A DNA stretch of 64,000 nucleotides from Dendrophyllia cribrosa (GCA_024195265.1 JAJLRJ010000007.1:7089058-7153057); one strand, 5' to 3'; counted from the first letter of the stretch, positions 17,130 to 29,414 are shown. Notes: generated by a model not told the origin, from the sequence alone. Program-made: numbers and translations.

Positions 17130-17996
17130 TTCTTGCGTGGGACATAAGAAGCACTGTTTCTGTATTTCGTTTATAAATTTGCAAATTGGGATATGTTCTT
17201 CTTGTCCTGCAATTTTACAGAGACCCTAGGTACGGCTGCATTACAGCGTAATTGCGCGGCATCGAGTGCGTAATGTTATTATAATTCTCAAGCCAGTTAT
17301 TAGCATGTAACGGAAAATTCTTCGGAAAGCAATCGAGCGTTTTGTTCGATGCAAATAAACTTTTTGCTAAAGTTTTGCACGTGCATATGAAACTTGAAAA
17401 CAATACTCGTGAATAATGAGGACGCTCACTTGTAAACACAAAGTCTGTATGAAAACATTGGTACATTGGATCAAGGCCCTATTTTATTGCCTTGCATGTC
17501 TTTAATGCCCTTGAAACTTGCAGGCCATATAAACTGATGATTAATCTCGAGGTTGTCAATTTAAAAAAAAAAATCTCACGGTTTCCAAATTATCATCACA
17601 TTCGTAGGCGTAGACCAAATTACATACAAAAATAACAACAAGAGCAGCTGAACGTGCGCTAATCAAATCCTTCTTTCTCGCAATCGGGCAAAGCAACCCC
17701 TTCACTTTTTCACACACCATTTAAAATGGAATCAAACTACTACGAGATGAAACTGCATTCTTATCGCGCATCGTTTTCTTTAGATATTAGCCAATTATGT
17801 CGAAGGTATGTTTTTCACTGTATTTACAATCCCCAAAACTTCATCCCCCAAAATTTCAAAAACGCTCTCATATATTTCTTTTAAACTTTTATTGTCCAGT
17901 TGAAGCCCATGGTCTAATCAATTGGTCCACCAGCGGGTTTTACAAAAAATTCTCTCGATCTAGAGAAACTCCGAAATTTGTGAATTGAAACTGAAA

Positions 17997-18322
17997 CATT
18001 TTTAACACGTGTTTTTTCATGTTTGAAATAAAAGTGGTCATTACATTCCATAGGTCTCACAAATTATCATTAAATTACCAAAGAAAGTTCCTCAGACTTA
18101 AATTATTACTCCCTGCAAATAGCTCTGACTAACTCCTCGGCAATAAAGAGATTGAGCTTTTCATTCAAATGCAGTTTTTCTTGACGTTTTCCCTCTTTTT
18201 AAACTGCACTTGAATGATAGTCTGAGTAAACTTTCTGTGATAATTTAATGATAATTTGTGAGACCTATGAAATGTTTTGACCGCTTATATTTTAAACATG
18301 AAAAAACACGTGTTAAAATGTT
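17997..18322. mobile_element. Foldback MITE (~325 bp)
   Basis: Diverged arms of about 100-150 bp share AACACGTGTTTTTTCATGTTT and ATAGGTCTCACAAATTATCA, inverted at the other side. Non-coding. Confidence 0.75.
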
Positions 18323-19129
18323 TTAGCGATTCAAAATCAAACAGTTTAATATGTTTGAAATTTTCCCATTTAGTGTGCTACACTGTGTAGATTATAGCGC
18401 ATATATTCGCTTGTCGCGGGTAGCTCCAAAATCGAAAGATATTTAGGAAAAACTGTTTTTCGCCATATTCGTTTACTGTTGCTATGGAAACGCTGATTAG
18501 CATAAAAAGAGCATCATCCAAAACTTTCATCTTAGCCTAACAGCTGATATCAAATTCAGATTCATTGAGCTAAAGTAAGATTAGGTATAAGCGCATTTAA
18601 AAAGGGAAGTGTGACCCCCCCCAAAAAAAAAACTACTTGGAGCCACCTTAAGAAAATTATTTTGAAGTAATCTTTTGGTCCCGAATCGCTGATCACACGT
18701 GTGAGCGTTAGAAAAAGAGAAATTTCTTAGCCTTGCAGTATAAACAAATAATCCAAGCGGCTCGTAATATTTTGGGACAATTTTAAAATATTACTCGAGG
18801 TATTTATACCCCAAATACCCCTTGAAACCATTGTATTACCTTTAATTTGCTTCTTATTAGTACTACTGCATGATAATTTTGTGACACATTTGTACACTAT
18901 TGCAGTTAAGGCCTCATTAATTAATTTTTAATTCAACCATGTATTTTCTGATACTATTTGAAACAGTTTTATGGCACTTTTAATTTAGTAAAGAGTGTAT
19001 TCTGCTTTTGACATCATTAAAATTGAATTTTTAAAACAGTCATCATGGCCTGTATATTTATCATAATGAATATTGCTGACGTAACACCACTATTTTTTAA
19101 TGATTTAATTTAAATTTCTAAAAGTGGTC
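18323..19129. other. Host non-coding DNA
   Basis: AT-rich; no ORF or clear repeat except the TTAA-type element end at 18639-18651. Confidence 0.4.
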
Positions 19130-19770
19130 AAGATATTTGACACACTTTTCACACCAATCGTAGACAATGTGATTACGCCTTGGACAAACCTTTGATAGTG
19201 GACAAAATAAAAGCGAATTGAATATCACCTTTAACTTGCGTCAAAGGCATATGTCAAATATGTGGTAAAGATGGCCTTTTGTCACCTTAACCACTATATA
19301 AAGGCGGGATCAAAGATGGCCTTTGACGAGTGTCAAATGTGTGTAAATCACATGGCAAAGACGATTCACCTTTGACAAGCCTTTGACACAAGTCTCAGAC
19401 ATATTTGACTACATCTTTGATCAGCCTTTGACACGCGTCGCAGACGGATTTGACCAAACACCTTTGTTCAACCTTTGACACGCGTCACAGACGGATTTGA
19501 CCACACGCCTTTGATCTACCTTTGTCACAAATCACAGACGAATTTGACTAAACCTTTGACAAACCTTTGATAATGGACAAAGGTGAATCAAATGTAATCT
19601 TTGACGCGCGTCAAAGGTATATGTCAAAGATGTGGTAAAGACGGCCTTTACCACCTTTACCACTATGCATGTCAAAGGCGACATCAAAGATGATCTCGAC
19701 GCGCGTCACAGGTGTGGAAAGATGTAAAGGAGGTCTTTGATACGCCTTTCACCACACATTTGATCGTCCG
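19130..19770. repeat. TTTGAC-rich complex repeat block
   Basis: A diverged direct duplication of about 150 bp (about 19183-19330 and 19558-19700) shares GACAAACCTTTGATA.TGGACAAA and TATGTCAAA.ATGTGGTAAAGA. Between them lie three to four ~57-bp units with CCTTTGACACGCGTC and CAGACGGATTTGAC. The hexamer TTTGAC or its complement recurs throughout. No coding potential. Confidence 0.7.
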
Positions 19771-20204
19771 CAAAGGCGATTTTTCGTGCAGTGATATATT
19801 CCTCGTTCTAAAAGCGTGTTTCGCAAAAGGTATATGGAATACATATACATCCCTCGTTCTAAACGCGAGTTATTCAAAAGGTTAATGGAGTACGTTGTAA
19901 TCGCGCAGGCCTGTGACCTCCTATTTACACACTTTGATTGCTTATCTGACAGGCCCCACCCCTCGTAGTGATAACACGTAGATTGCGGTTATTCACCGCA
20001 AACTGAACATATACTGAGCAAACCATAGAAAACAACATCATTCTAAACAAAGAAAACAGCCAAAACACAACCGCACAAGTATCTTACAGGCTGTAAAACA
20101 AAACGACAATTCATGAGAACCATTTCATGCCGCTATAGAACAAGCCAGTATACAGTAAAAATAATACATATTAGCCACTGAAGAAAACACAACAGCAAAC
20201 TCCA
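19771..20204. other. Non-coding, nothing recognised
   Basis: Includes a short partial repeat (CCTCGTTCTAAA at about 19802 and 19852). No gene evidence. Confidence 0.4.
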
Positions 20205-22046
20205 CTAACAATAGACTGCAAAACAGTCATTTTTTTTTCGCTGGCTCGCTCGCAAAGGCGCGAAGCGCCAAAAGCGTCTGAAGCGTGGATACCCGCGCGC
20301 GAAGCACGCGAGCCTCACACGGGCGGAAAAAAAACGACTGTTTTGCAGTCTATCTGCGGCCTTGACCAGGTACATCGGTAGCTCGGCTTTTAATGACTGG
20401 ATCAAGTTATCGTCGAGGAAAGGTATCGCAGCTACCCGGTCGATGTCAGCAGCGTTGGCCCTGGACACCTTCACAAACTTAGGAGTGAAAAGCTGTGCTG
20501 CCCTGAACACACGGATAGAACGCGTTACCACTGCATCATTCGCCGCCGTTTGGTAGTAATACTGAAATGCAGGCATCAGGCTCTCACAGAAACCATACTG
20601 GTACCATCTTCGTTGTTCAGCAACATTCATGGAGAACAGTTCCTGTACAACCCGTGACAGAGTAGTGAAGTTCTGCACATGGATAAATTCTCTGAGCTCC
20701 TCCAGCTTCTCAAATGCAATGAGCACCAGGGCGCCGTCTCCCTCCAGGGTATATGTTGCTTGAACAAACTTCTCCAGCTCTATGAGTGCTGCGAACTCAA
20801 CTCGTAGCTGAACCGGATTCTGGGCTAGTGTGTCAGTGAGTTTCCGTCTGGATGCTTGCGCAAATTCTGTATCATGCACCAAGAACTCAGGAACGTGTCT
20901 CCACTCTTCAAATACAACCTTGGCGCAGTCCCATAGGCTCCACCATCCAGTTGAGCTGTACCGCGGCATGACTCGTCCCGTCAGATTCTTCCAGACTCGT
21001 CTTCCTTTCATGCTGGTACTGAAGATCACGTTCCACGCGGACATAAATGGAATCAGGACTGGAGTGACTGACTTGACCCCCATTTGATCGAGAAAGTGTG
21101 AAATACAACCCACATCTAGCATGTACGGATATAAAACGGACACTGTTCCAAGAGCCTTGGTGTTTACTGCGGCTCTGTCCCGCATTGCAGCCAACAGCTG
21201 ACCTTGTAACACATCAAGCTTTCGGTGGAGCACTTCGATGATAATGCGTGCTAGCTCATCTCCATTAACTGAGCTCTGTGTCAGTTAAAAACGGACACTG
21301 AGTCTCACTTTAACCACCCATTCATACACGAATCGAACCAGCACTACTAGCGCTTCACCATCTCTGGTGGTGCCATTAAAGATGATACCGACATCCTTTA
21401 CTTCCTTTGCGAGGGACTTGAACTCTTCTTCTTGAATGAAGGGGATCAGTTGACGTATATAAGACTGTGACATCAGAGTCATACCCGCTTCTTCAAAAAC
21501 ATCTCGGAATAACTCGATACGATTCAGAGGGGTGCCACTTTTCAGGAACGCCTGCACTACCTTCACCCGAAACACCCTTGTTGATGTTGGAAGTGTCTAT
21601 CCTTTGGGGTGGTTTTTCTGGTCGTACTTCTGCAGAGCTTTTGCAATGTCCTGTTCTCGTCTGGTCGTCTTGTTGAGTTTCTCTTTGTTTAGCTGGTGTT
21701 TCTTGCTCGATATGTGGGCCATCAGGTTTGACTTTTTCACGGCCACTACTTCCTTACAAGCTTCGCAAAAGATGCTATCATCATGCGCCATAAAGGTTTC
21801 CTCTCCGAACTCCTTTACTCTTTGCTTCTCAGAAACTTTTGGCTCGTAGGAAGCCGACTTCTCCATTGATATTCGCCGATTTCCTGGGTTGACAGAAAGT
21901 TTTCTTTTCCTTGCTTTTTCACTGGCACTTGGGGCCTTTCAAACATCTAGGATGGTCTGCACTTCTTTCTGTCTTTCTTCACTTAAGTTTGGCTCTCTTA
22001 ACTCAACCAGTTCAGCTGCTTCAGCAAACTCGACTGAGTCCGCCAT
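20205..22046 (-). pseudogene. hAT-like transposase with BED/CGGBP1-type zinc finger, three in-frame stops
   Basis: One frame is open from the ATG at 22046 (MADSVEF...) to 20205 except for TGA 21939-21941, TAG 21597-21599 and TAA 21285-21287; no frameshift is needed. Near codon 90 is a BED-like finger (CEACK...HISSKKH). Further on is the hAT core with DRAAVN, the block YPYMLDVGCISHFLDQMG and YSSTGWWSLWDC, matching the hAT pattern (DRASxN, DxGCxSHxLD, YSxTRWWSxWE). The last ~48 codons come from a MITE at 20211-20353, so the dimerisation end is lost. The protein is a dead transposase or a decayed domesticated relative. No TIR or 8-bp TSD was found. Confidence 0.65.
20211..20353. mobile_element. 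143-bp MITE inside the hAT-like pseudogene
   Basis: Perfect ends ATAGACTGCAAAACAGTC and GACTGTTTTGCAGTCTAT. It is G/C-richer in the middle, and supplies the last ~48 codons of the transposase reading frame, thus replacing its C-terminus. Confidence 0.8.
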
Positions 22047-23090
22047 TTTGAACTTACAGCTTACAAGAATACAAGGCATGCTGGGTGCATAACTTATATG
22101 CCAAACCGCTGACCGACATTGTGTGCCCTGTGGGGAGGGCTCTGGGCAGTCTGGGGGAGAGAGAGACTTAAATACCGCTTATGTTAACACGTTATTGGTT
22201 GGAATTTTTTAATCTTAATAATTGTTATGAGATTTCTCTTTAAAAAGCTCATAAATTTCTAAAAATCTTTTTCTTTTCTAAAAATCTTTCATTTTTCTAA
22301 AAATCCCGTTAGGCTCTAAAAATGCTAAAAAAATATCCGGATTTTTTGTAGCTAGGCCTATCTCCAAAACACTTGAAAATCCCGGAGGAGGACTCTCATA
22401 TAAAAATGACGGCAGTGCTCATCGAGATTCAAGTACCTTTTAGTGTGTTTTTCGAAAATTTCCGACGAGCACCCCCGTAATTTTTTTTATTTGTGAGTCC
22501 CCCCCCCCCGGGGGTTTCATTGATTGTCAATCAAATTTGTTTTTCAACCTTTTCACCCGTTTTAATCTATTAATACCAACTACTAGAAATACGTGTCTCC
22601 CAAAACCTCTTTAAACGCTCACAAGACGATTCACCCTTCATCCTTTCCTCCCACACCCCTATAAACAAATACCCTTTCACAAACAACCTTTTAATCAATT
22701 TATTAGCCCACGCACATCCCCATTTACTTCTCCTACACCACCTATTAATTTATCTACTCAAAAATCTCCAAAATCCGGGGGAGGGGGACTCCCACTCCCA
22801 TATAAAATTTCGAATTAGTAGCTATTAGGGATAATAATAATAATAATAATAATAATAAACTTATATAGCGCTATTTACCAGAGGCTCAATAGCGCTTTAC
22901 AATAATTTAAAATACAGGCTACAGCTAAGATCAAATAAAATAAATCAACATAAAACTTCTATTCAGCCATGCCAATCTAACGAGATTCCGAAACAGTACC
23001 CCTGTCATTTTTATATGGGAGTCCCCCGGAGTGTCAATATGTGACTACCCGGAAACACCGTTCATTTTATGTATCACGCTAGCTTTTGGG
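22047..23090. other. Non-coding DNA with (ATA)n and LINE-like 3' tail
   Basis: Contains an (AAT)n microsatellite at 22830-22857. It is followed by TTATATAGCGCTATTT and AATAGCGCTTTACAA, a motif pair often seen at 3' ends of invertebrate retroelements. A C-run lies at 22500-22509. No gene. Confidence 0.5.
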
Positions 23091-23960
23091 AAAAAGCAAG
23101 CCAGCCCGATCAATAATAATCCATCGCACTAAGAAACCGTTGGTATCAGTGGAGACGATATATCGATGTGTTCTCCCTCTAGAACAAACAAAGAGGAAGA
23201 CAACACCTTCATTGAACAAGCGAACAGATATGACTATACAATCAAATTTACAGCTGGAATTTACAAAGAAATTACTTTTCCAGCACGCGCATTTAAAAAG
23301 GCGCAAGATTCGAAAAAAAGTCTATCCTTGATATGCGCACACATTTTTAAACCCACTGACACGTTTCAATACACCATCACTTTAAATCTTGTCACCCAGC
23401 GGGAGTCAAGAAAGGTTTTGTCAAAGGAGAAGCCATGCATGCTGAGACTCGTGCTCCGAACGAACTTCTCAAAGGAAACGTTCGAGGAAAACGTCAATAA
23501 ATTCAAATAACACCTACGGCTAAGAGGCTACCCAAACAGTCTAATCGAGAAAGTCATGCTCTCAGCTGTCAAATAAATGAGTTACCAGTAATCGGATACT
23601 GGTTGTACTCAAAGAATTCTGGAATCGCCAGGGAGCAAACATCGCAAGTCGCTAGAAGGAAATGTACGCTGTAAAGTTGTTTCTTTGTCTAAGACTTCGA
23701 TTTTGGGAAGAGAATACAGCCGGTACGCTTTTTCGTCGTTATTTGTATCAGATATGGAGTTGATACGTGTAAAGTGAAGTTTTTGTTTGAATAATGTTAT
23801 TTTATTGTAATTTTTTGAGGACCTTTTTGTAAACCACGTGTAAGTGAAGAAGGCTTCCCCTTTAAATATTAAAGTTTTATTATTATTATTATTATTATTA
23901 TTAAAATCTATCGATAAACTCTCTTGCTTGCGTAAGGTTGATTGTGAACCGTTGAAATTT
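23091..23960 (+). mobile_element. Penelope-like retroelement remnant, copy 1
   Basis: Shares long blocks with 26363-27040 (ATCCATCGCACTAAGAAACC, GAAAGGTTTTGTCAAAGGAG, CTATCGATAAACTCTCTTGC). Translated pieces (SKETFEENVNKFK, then LRLRGYPNSLIEKVMLSAVK) match the region just after the reverse transcriptase in Penelope-like elements. Frames are broken by stops. A (TTA)n tract lies at 23876-23902. Confidence 0.55.
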
Positions 23961-25061
23961 CCGTCAAGAGAAAAATTGTTTTCTTGCAAAATTCCTAAGA
24001 AATGACAGCTCGTTGTGTACGGTAAACGATATCTCTTCATTTTCGCCCGTGAGATTGGCGACCAAAATCTAATTTGCTTAACTTGCATGGGCAAGACAAG
24101 GAACCTCACCTTTCCCACGTTAAATCAAATGGAAGCCACCACTTCAACCATCATTGGCCCTTGAGAGCTATTTAAAAGAGTTTAAAACACAACTCGCAGA
24201 TCGAAGTAACGCTCACAAAGCCTAAAAATAACTTGCCGCTAGCTGAACGGAAGGCACTAAATGCTTTATTGTAATCACAGACTGTTTAAACATGCAACAA
24301 GAATTGAAGTTCCCCTTTTTTCAATAGTACGGCTTGTTTCTCTTGAGTTCGTAATAGTGGGAGATTGCAATCGCCGTCTGTTAAAACAACAAGACGTTTA
24401 TTTTTTCAACGTAACAGTACCTTGTTTCTCTTGAAGTTTCGTAAACAACAAGGAGAGATGGCTAAAACACATGCTTTCAACAAACAAAGCTTAGATAAAC
24501 TAGAAACATCGTCGGAGTCGCGATTTAATATCTTTGAATCGAAACGCTGAAATCGTTTAAAAAATGCTTCTTGAAATGCTTGCTTTGACATTGAAATTCA
24601 CAGCAACAAAATTATAATAAAAATTATAGAGTGAATTGCACCAAATAAAAACTTCTACATTTGCACAAAATGATAAACTTTAACAGAAAAATCATGACCT
24701 CTCTTGCATACTATTGCATAATCAAACCACCACAAGCAGGCCAATAAGATCGTGACAACAATATCCTTGAATTGAATTCCTTAGAATAACACCGGCGGCT
24801 TCTAATTACACAGTACCCAATTGTTTTAGAACAATATTTCATTACCTTATGCGTGCTTTAGTAGAAATATGATTCTAAGTAAAGACAGATCGATCACAAT
24901 TTTGAGAGTACGTATATTTAGCATTTTGTTTCACCGCTGCAGATAGAGACGAGCTCTCGTCAGACTCACAGTAGCCGTGGGTCGTTGTAGGTCGTTTGCT
25001 GGTGTATGGTGTAAAAAGCATATTGCGCCAATAAGGACCTATTCAAAAAGCCTTCTCTTCA
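23961..25061. other. Non-coding upstream region of the vWA gene
   Basis: AT-rich with no coding evidence. It must contain the promoter of the downstream host gene if exon 1 is correct, but no clear TATA or initiator was identified. Confidence 0.4.
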
Positions 25062-25212
25062 ATGATGGTAGCCATCTACAACTTCTCTATGGCTTTTCGC
25101 TTGCTAGTGTTGTTGTTGTTTCTTCTTCTGAATGTCGTGCACGCCCAAGATGAAGGTGACGGCGAACCAGAAAGTGGTGGTGGAGCCGGAGGCGGCAATG
25201 GTGGTGATGGAG
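25062..25212 (+). CDS. Exon 1 of vWA-vWA-ShKT gene (signal peptide)
   Basis: The ATG at 25062 opens 50 codons plus one base. After a short start comes a strongly hydrophobic core (FRLLVLLLFLLLNVVHA) with a likely signal-peptidase site after HA. An acidic, glycine-rich linker follows. The exon ends at a consensus donor (GGAG/GTAAGA) in phase 1. Exon 2, the next convincing exon, is 12.3 kb away and also begins in phase 1, so the link is by phase and protein logic; exons in between cannot be excluded. The product is predicted to be secreted. Confidence 0.6.
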
Positions 25213-26159
25213 GTAAGACTAAAGTCTAGTTTCAGGAACGCTTTTGTTATAAGCACCCAAGAACCAAAACAAAACACCACATAAAAGGACTGACATAGTA
25301 AAGTACTCTTCGAGAGATTTTATATTCTCACAGCTGCATCCGGGCAAATTAAAAGTTAGAACCATATTGTCACTCGAGGAGTTGCTCTAGGAGCGAAAGG
25401 GTTGTTACACTTTTTGGTACGTGGAACATTTACAAGTCTTCAGCTTGCAACGAACACCGTTTTACCACTGTTGAACGATCATCAAAGGCGTCCGAGACAA
25501 ACAAAATCATAACCGAAATGATCGGACGCTGTCGAAAATCTCACTGCATATCGATTCGCTATCTTTACTCTGCGCAATTCACCTCTAGGTACAATAAAGC
25601 TTTATTGTTGTCGTTGTTGTTGTTGCGCAAAGAATTACTGCAATACGTTTTTTAAAATACTATTTACAAGGTTAAACTAACAGTTGAATAGTAAGTAGTA
25701 TTTAAAATCTTAAAGCGAATATTATGGACATCAATAAGTTTTTTTTCATAATATGTCATAATTTATTGTGAAAATATTTCCCGCACAAGACTGATGGTGC
25801 AAAAAATAATTCACGCACGTACAGTGGGCTGGAAAAAAAATATTGTAAGATGTTCCCTGGCCGACACATTGAACTTTATCAGCAGACTGTTGTAAGATTT
25901 TAGCATCTGGGTAGCACAATAATGTGTCGCCGTCAAATGGCTTTTTCTTTACATTTATAACACCAAGATCACGGCCAGCGTTGTGATTTGAAGAACAATT
26001 CTAAATCAAGTATGCCAGAATAGCTGTTGCAACATGAAGTAAACTCTAATATCTATATATTTGATACAAATTTGCAAAGATAAAGTTCTTTCTTTACTCA
26101 TAAAAATTATTTCAACTGTAAACAACTTGTGACTTTGCAAAGGCTATAGAAAAGGTATG

Positions 26160-27040
26160 TAAGTTCCGAAAAACACTATCCTTGTTTCAATGGACGTAAC
26201 AAGTCTGTACACCAATAAATACCACAGGATAAAGGAATTACGACGATATACAAAGCATATATGACATACTCTACACAAACAACCCTCCGATAGGCAACAA
26301 ACTATTTGAGAGAAATGCCCAGGCTCAGAAACTCAAAAAAAGCCCAGGCTGAATAGGGTTAATAATCCATCGCACTAAGAAACCGTTGGTATCAGTGGAA
26401 GACAACACCTTCATTGAACAAGCGAACAGATATGACCATACAATCAAATTTTATAATACAGCTGGAATCAGTACAAAGAAATTACTTTTCCAGCACACGC
26501 ATTTATAACGGCGCAAGATTCGAAAAATAGTCTATCCTTGATATGCACACACATTTCAAACCCACTGACACGTTTCAACATACCATCACTTTAAATCTTG
26601 TCACTTACCGGGAGTCAAGAAAGGTTTTGTCAAAGGAGAAGCCATGCATGCTGAGACTCGTGCTCAGAACAAACTTCTCAAAGGAAACGTTCGAGGAAAA
26701 CATCAATAAATTCAAATAACACCTACAGTCTAATCGAGAAAGTCATGCTCTCAGCTGTCAAATGAATGAGTTACCAGTAATTGGATACTGTGTTATACGC
26801 AAAGAATTCTGGATTCGCCAGGGGGCAAACATTGCAAGTCGCTAGAAGGAAAGGAACGTTGTAAAATTGTTTCTAAGACTTCGATTTTGGGAAGAGAATA
26901 CAGTACGCTTTTTCGCCGTTATTTTTACCAGATATGGAGTTGATACGTTTAAAGTGGAGTTTTGCTTTGGATAATGTCATGAAATCTATCGATAAACTCT
27001 CTTGCTTGCGTAAGGTTGATTGTGAACCGTTCGAATTTTT
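26160..27040 (+). mobile_element. Penelope-like retroelement remnant, copy 2
   Basis: Starts with a reverse-transcriptase motif A segment (ILVSMDVTSLYTN at about 26179-26217), the Penelope form of the catalytic-Asp motif. From 26363 it follows the same sequence as copy 1 with substitutions and small indels. Heavily broken. Confidence 0.6.
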
Positions 27041-27689
27041 CTCAACAAAAATATGCGTTGATATAAAGGTAGCAACTAGTAAATACGAACCCGGCAACTG
27101 ATGAGGTTCGATAGGAGAATTGTCTAAATGAAATCAGTTAGTGGCATAAAGAAAACAGTCGCTAGACTGTCAAAACTGCCAACAGAGAATTATAAACATC
27201 GAGCTCCACGCAGCTATAAAGCCAAGCGAATGGATGCTTTATAATAAATCCTGACAGCCTTGACTGAGGCAAACTTCCATGCAAGTGAGAGTGGCTATTC
27301 GTACGGCACCCGTCCCGGCTGCTTGAAAATTCTTTAAAACTCCGCTTCTTCGAAAGAAACAGCCCCGCATTGAAGAAAAAAATGTATGAAGTTTTGGTCG
27401 TTTAAAGCTCTCCGTTTTCTCCACCAGATTTTATCGTGCCATAATTTAGTTTATAGAATAAAACATTCATGTAACAGATGGATCTATAAAGTGGAATGCG
27501 AATACAGCCGCCTCTCATCTCCCCCATGTTTCTGGCCAACAAAAGCGTTCACATTTTTCTTAAAACGGAAATACATCGGGGTTAATTGACAGGAATAGAT
27601 GAGCGGGCGGATCAAAATACAAAGAGGCTGACATTTGGTGTCTTTGTAGTTACCGAACATGTGCTGACGTATACGTAATTGTGGTCAAC

Positions 27690-27871
27690 CGTAGCCTGTG
27701 AACAGGCTTCTTATTTGGGGAATTGGGTTAGGTTAAAATCGGTGAGTGAAGCGAGCCGAGCGCGGACTGGGGAAGAGGGAAGGGGCGGCCATTCCCTCTT
27801 TCCCAGTGCTCGCTTCTCTCGCCGATTTTAACCTAACCCAATTCCCCAAAAAGAAGCCTGTTCACAGGCTA
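27690..27871. mobile_element. Foldback MITE with TAGCCTGTGAACAGGCT ends
   Basis: Arms of about 60 bp (TAGCCTGTGAACAGGCTTCTT, then GGGGAATTGGGTTAGGTTAA) are inverted at 27815-27871. The middle is G-rich. Confidence 0.8.
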
Positions 27872-27883
27872 GGTCAACCGTAG

Positions 27884-28000
27884 CCTGTTCCAGGCGTTCA
27901 GATAGTGGGGAAAGTGCGAATAGTTGGGGAAGGCGCGAAGAAAAGCGAGCGAAAAAAATGCGTGGAGACTAGGGAGAGGAGGCGAGGGAACGCCTGTAAA
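27884..28000. repeat. Dispersed repeat, inverse copy at 31838-31951
   Basis: Contains CCTGTTCCAGGCGTTCAGAT and ends GGGAACGCCTGTAAACAAAC. The reverse complement lies 3.9 kb to the right, so the two could fold together. Confidence 0.7.
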
Positions 28001-28053
28001 CAAACGTATTAAAACTAGTAGTAATCATAGATTATAGTGCGTCTCCTTATACC

Positions 28054-28173
28054 ATAGCCTGCGTAGCTGGCGGTTTTTTTGTTGGCGCGCGCGATAATTC
28101 GCGAGTGGCGAAGGCGCGAGTTTCGAGTTTCGGGCGGCGAAGCCAACAAAAAAACCGCCAGCTACGCAGGCTA
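28054..28173. mobile_element. Foldback MITE (~120 bp), TAGCCTGCGTAGCTGGCGG ends
   Basis: About 34-bp perfect inverted arms containing CTGGCGGTTTTTTTGTTGGC surround a G/C-rich centre (CGCGCGATAATTCGCG). Confidence 0.85.
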
Positions 28174-29238
28174 CTTATACCATAGCACCTCGTCTTGACC
28201 TACCTCAGTTTTAGCCACTGTTGAAAGGGGCTATGTCATGAAATATGTCACGCAGGTAAAAACGTCGGACCGACGTCAAACAAATTCACGCTATCGCCGT
28301 GGAAAATCCTTTAATTCTGCCGTGCTGTGTACTCCGAAAGATCTCAGATTTTTCCGACATAAATAGTATATTTGTCTTGATTTCATTTCGGTTTATATTT
28401 CTCCGATTCTGAAGTGATACGCCTCAGTACTTGGTGTGATATCCGCAAGGATTTTACCGACTAAATAAATGTAGATATCTCAATGTCTGGAAGTTGCATT
28501 CAGCATACGTTTAATCAGTTGAGCATGGACAAAGGTTCTTCTCCGGGGCTTATTGCTGTGAAATCAACCCAAAAGATGTCATAGTTTTCTCTCTTCTGCG
28601 AAAGTAGTGTGCTTTCAATGCTGTCACGTAATTTATAATAACACGCGCAAGCGATCTCAAGTAAGGTCAAGCTACATGTAGGTCACGTACGCGAACAGTA
28701 TTAGCTGCATTAGTTGTTTTGATCTGTTTTGAATGAAGTCCAGAAATTTTCATTGCGCTCTCTCAAGCGAATATTAATCCTTGCAATGAGACAAAGGACG
28801 ATTCAGTTGAATTCTTAGATGGGCAGGCGTTCACCTGGCGCGGCCGGCAAGACATACAGCGAATCGCTCCATAGAACATCGCCAAGAAACGACGTCAGTA
28901 TTTAGGTGAAAGCTTTCCAAATCAGGCAAAGAACAACAGAAAAATAAAGTTAGAGCATTCAAAACAAACAAGAACAGTGCTAGAAGCGAGGAAAATCCAA
29001 TAACGTCTTGTTTGATTCCAAAGAGACTCAACAACTAACTTGGTCCGAAGAAGAACCTTCGTCCATTTCCACTGTGTACTTTTAGACATTGAGATATTGA
29101 GCCGTACCGTACGATTTTAAAATCGGGAAAATATCCGAAACTAATTCAAGACAAATAGGTTATTTACATTTGACATTTCGGAGCACTCAGCTCCCCAGGA
29201 TTGAATGGATTGTGCCTGATTTCCACGCGCTGGAAAGG

Positions 29239-29414
29239 CTGGATACTATTGTGACGTTTCAAGATGGCGCAGATTTGGTACCGACACTTTTCTCGATTCG
29301 TTCCGCCTAGACCACGCGCTAAGCATGCTGGATGCTATTGTGACGTTTCAAGATGGCGCAGATTTGGTACCGACACTTTTCTCGATTCGTTCCGCCTAGC
29401 CGACAAGATTAGGA
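29239..29414. repeat. 88-bp direct tandem duplication
   Basis: GCTGGAT(A/G)CTATTGTGACG through TTCTCGATTCGTTCCGCCTA occurs twice with an 88-bp offset and only a few differences. Confidence 0.85.

Larger units (their letters stand above)
15589..17990. mobile_element. Long inverted-repeat element, ~700-780-bp arms
   Basis: The left arm (about 15589-16365) and right arm (about 17290-17990) are diverged reverse complements. The shared blocks AGTTTCTCTAGATCGAGAGA, TTTGGGGGATGAAGTTTTGG and GATTGCTTTCCGAAGAATTT occur in order on the left and inverted on the right. The spacer was later invaded by the element at 16594-17129. No transposase is encoded. Confidence 0.75.
15408..18651. mobile_element. 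Possible TTAA-flanked (Kolobok-like) element hosting nested insertions
   Basis: TTAAGGAGGCTCG at 15408 and the inverse GGAGCCACCTTAA at 18639-18651 could be terminal inverted repeats with TTAA target sites. Related TTAAGGTGGC ends occur at 37726, 59492 and 60183. Everything between, including the 2.4-kb inverted repeat and the 18-kb foldback, would be nested. Proposed from ends only. Confidence 0.35.

Noticed and set aside
16717..17184. Full 155-codon ORF as a helicase gene
   Set aside because: The first ~76 codons are TIR sequence; only the part from the ATG at 16956 is helicase-like, and it lacks all later motifs.
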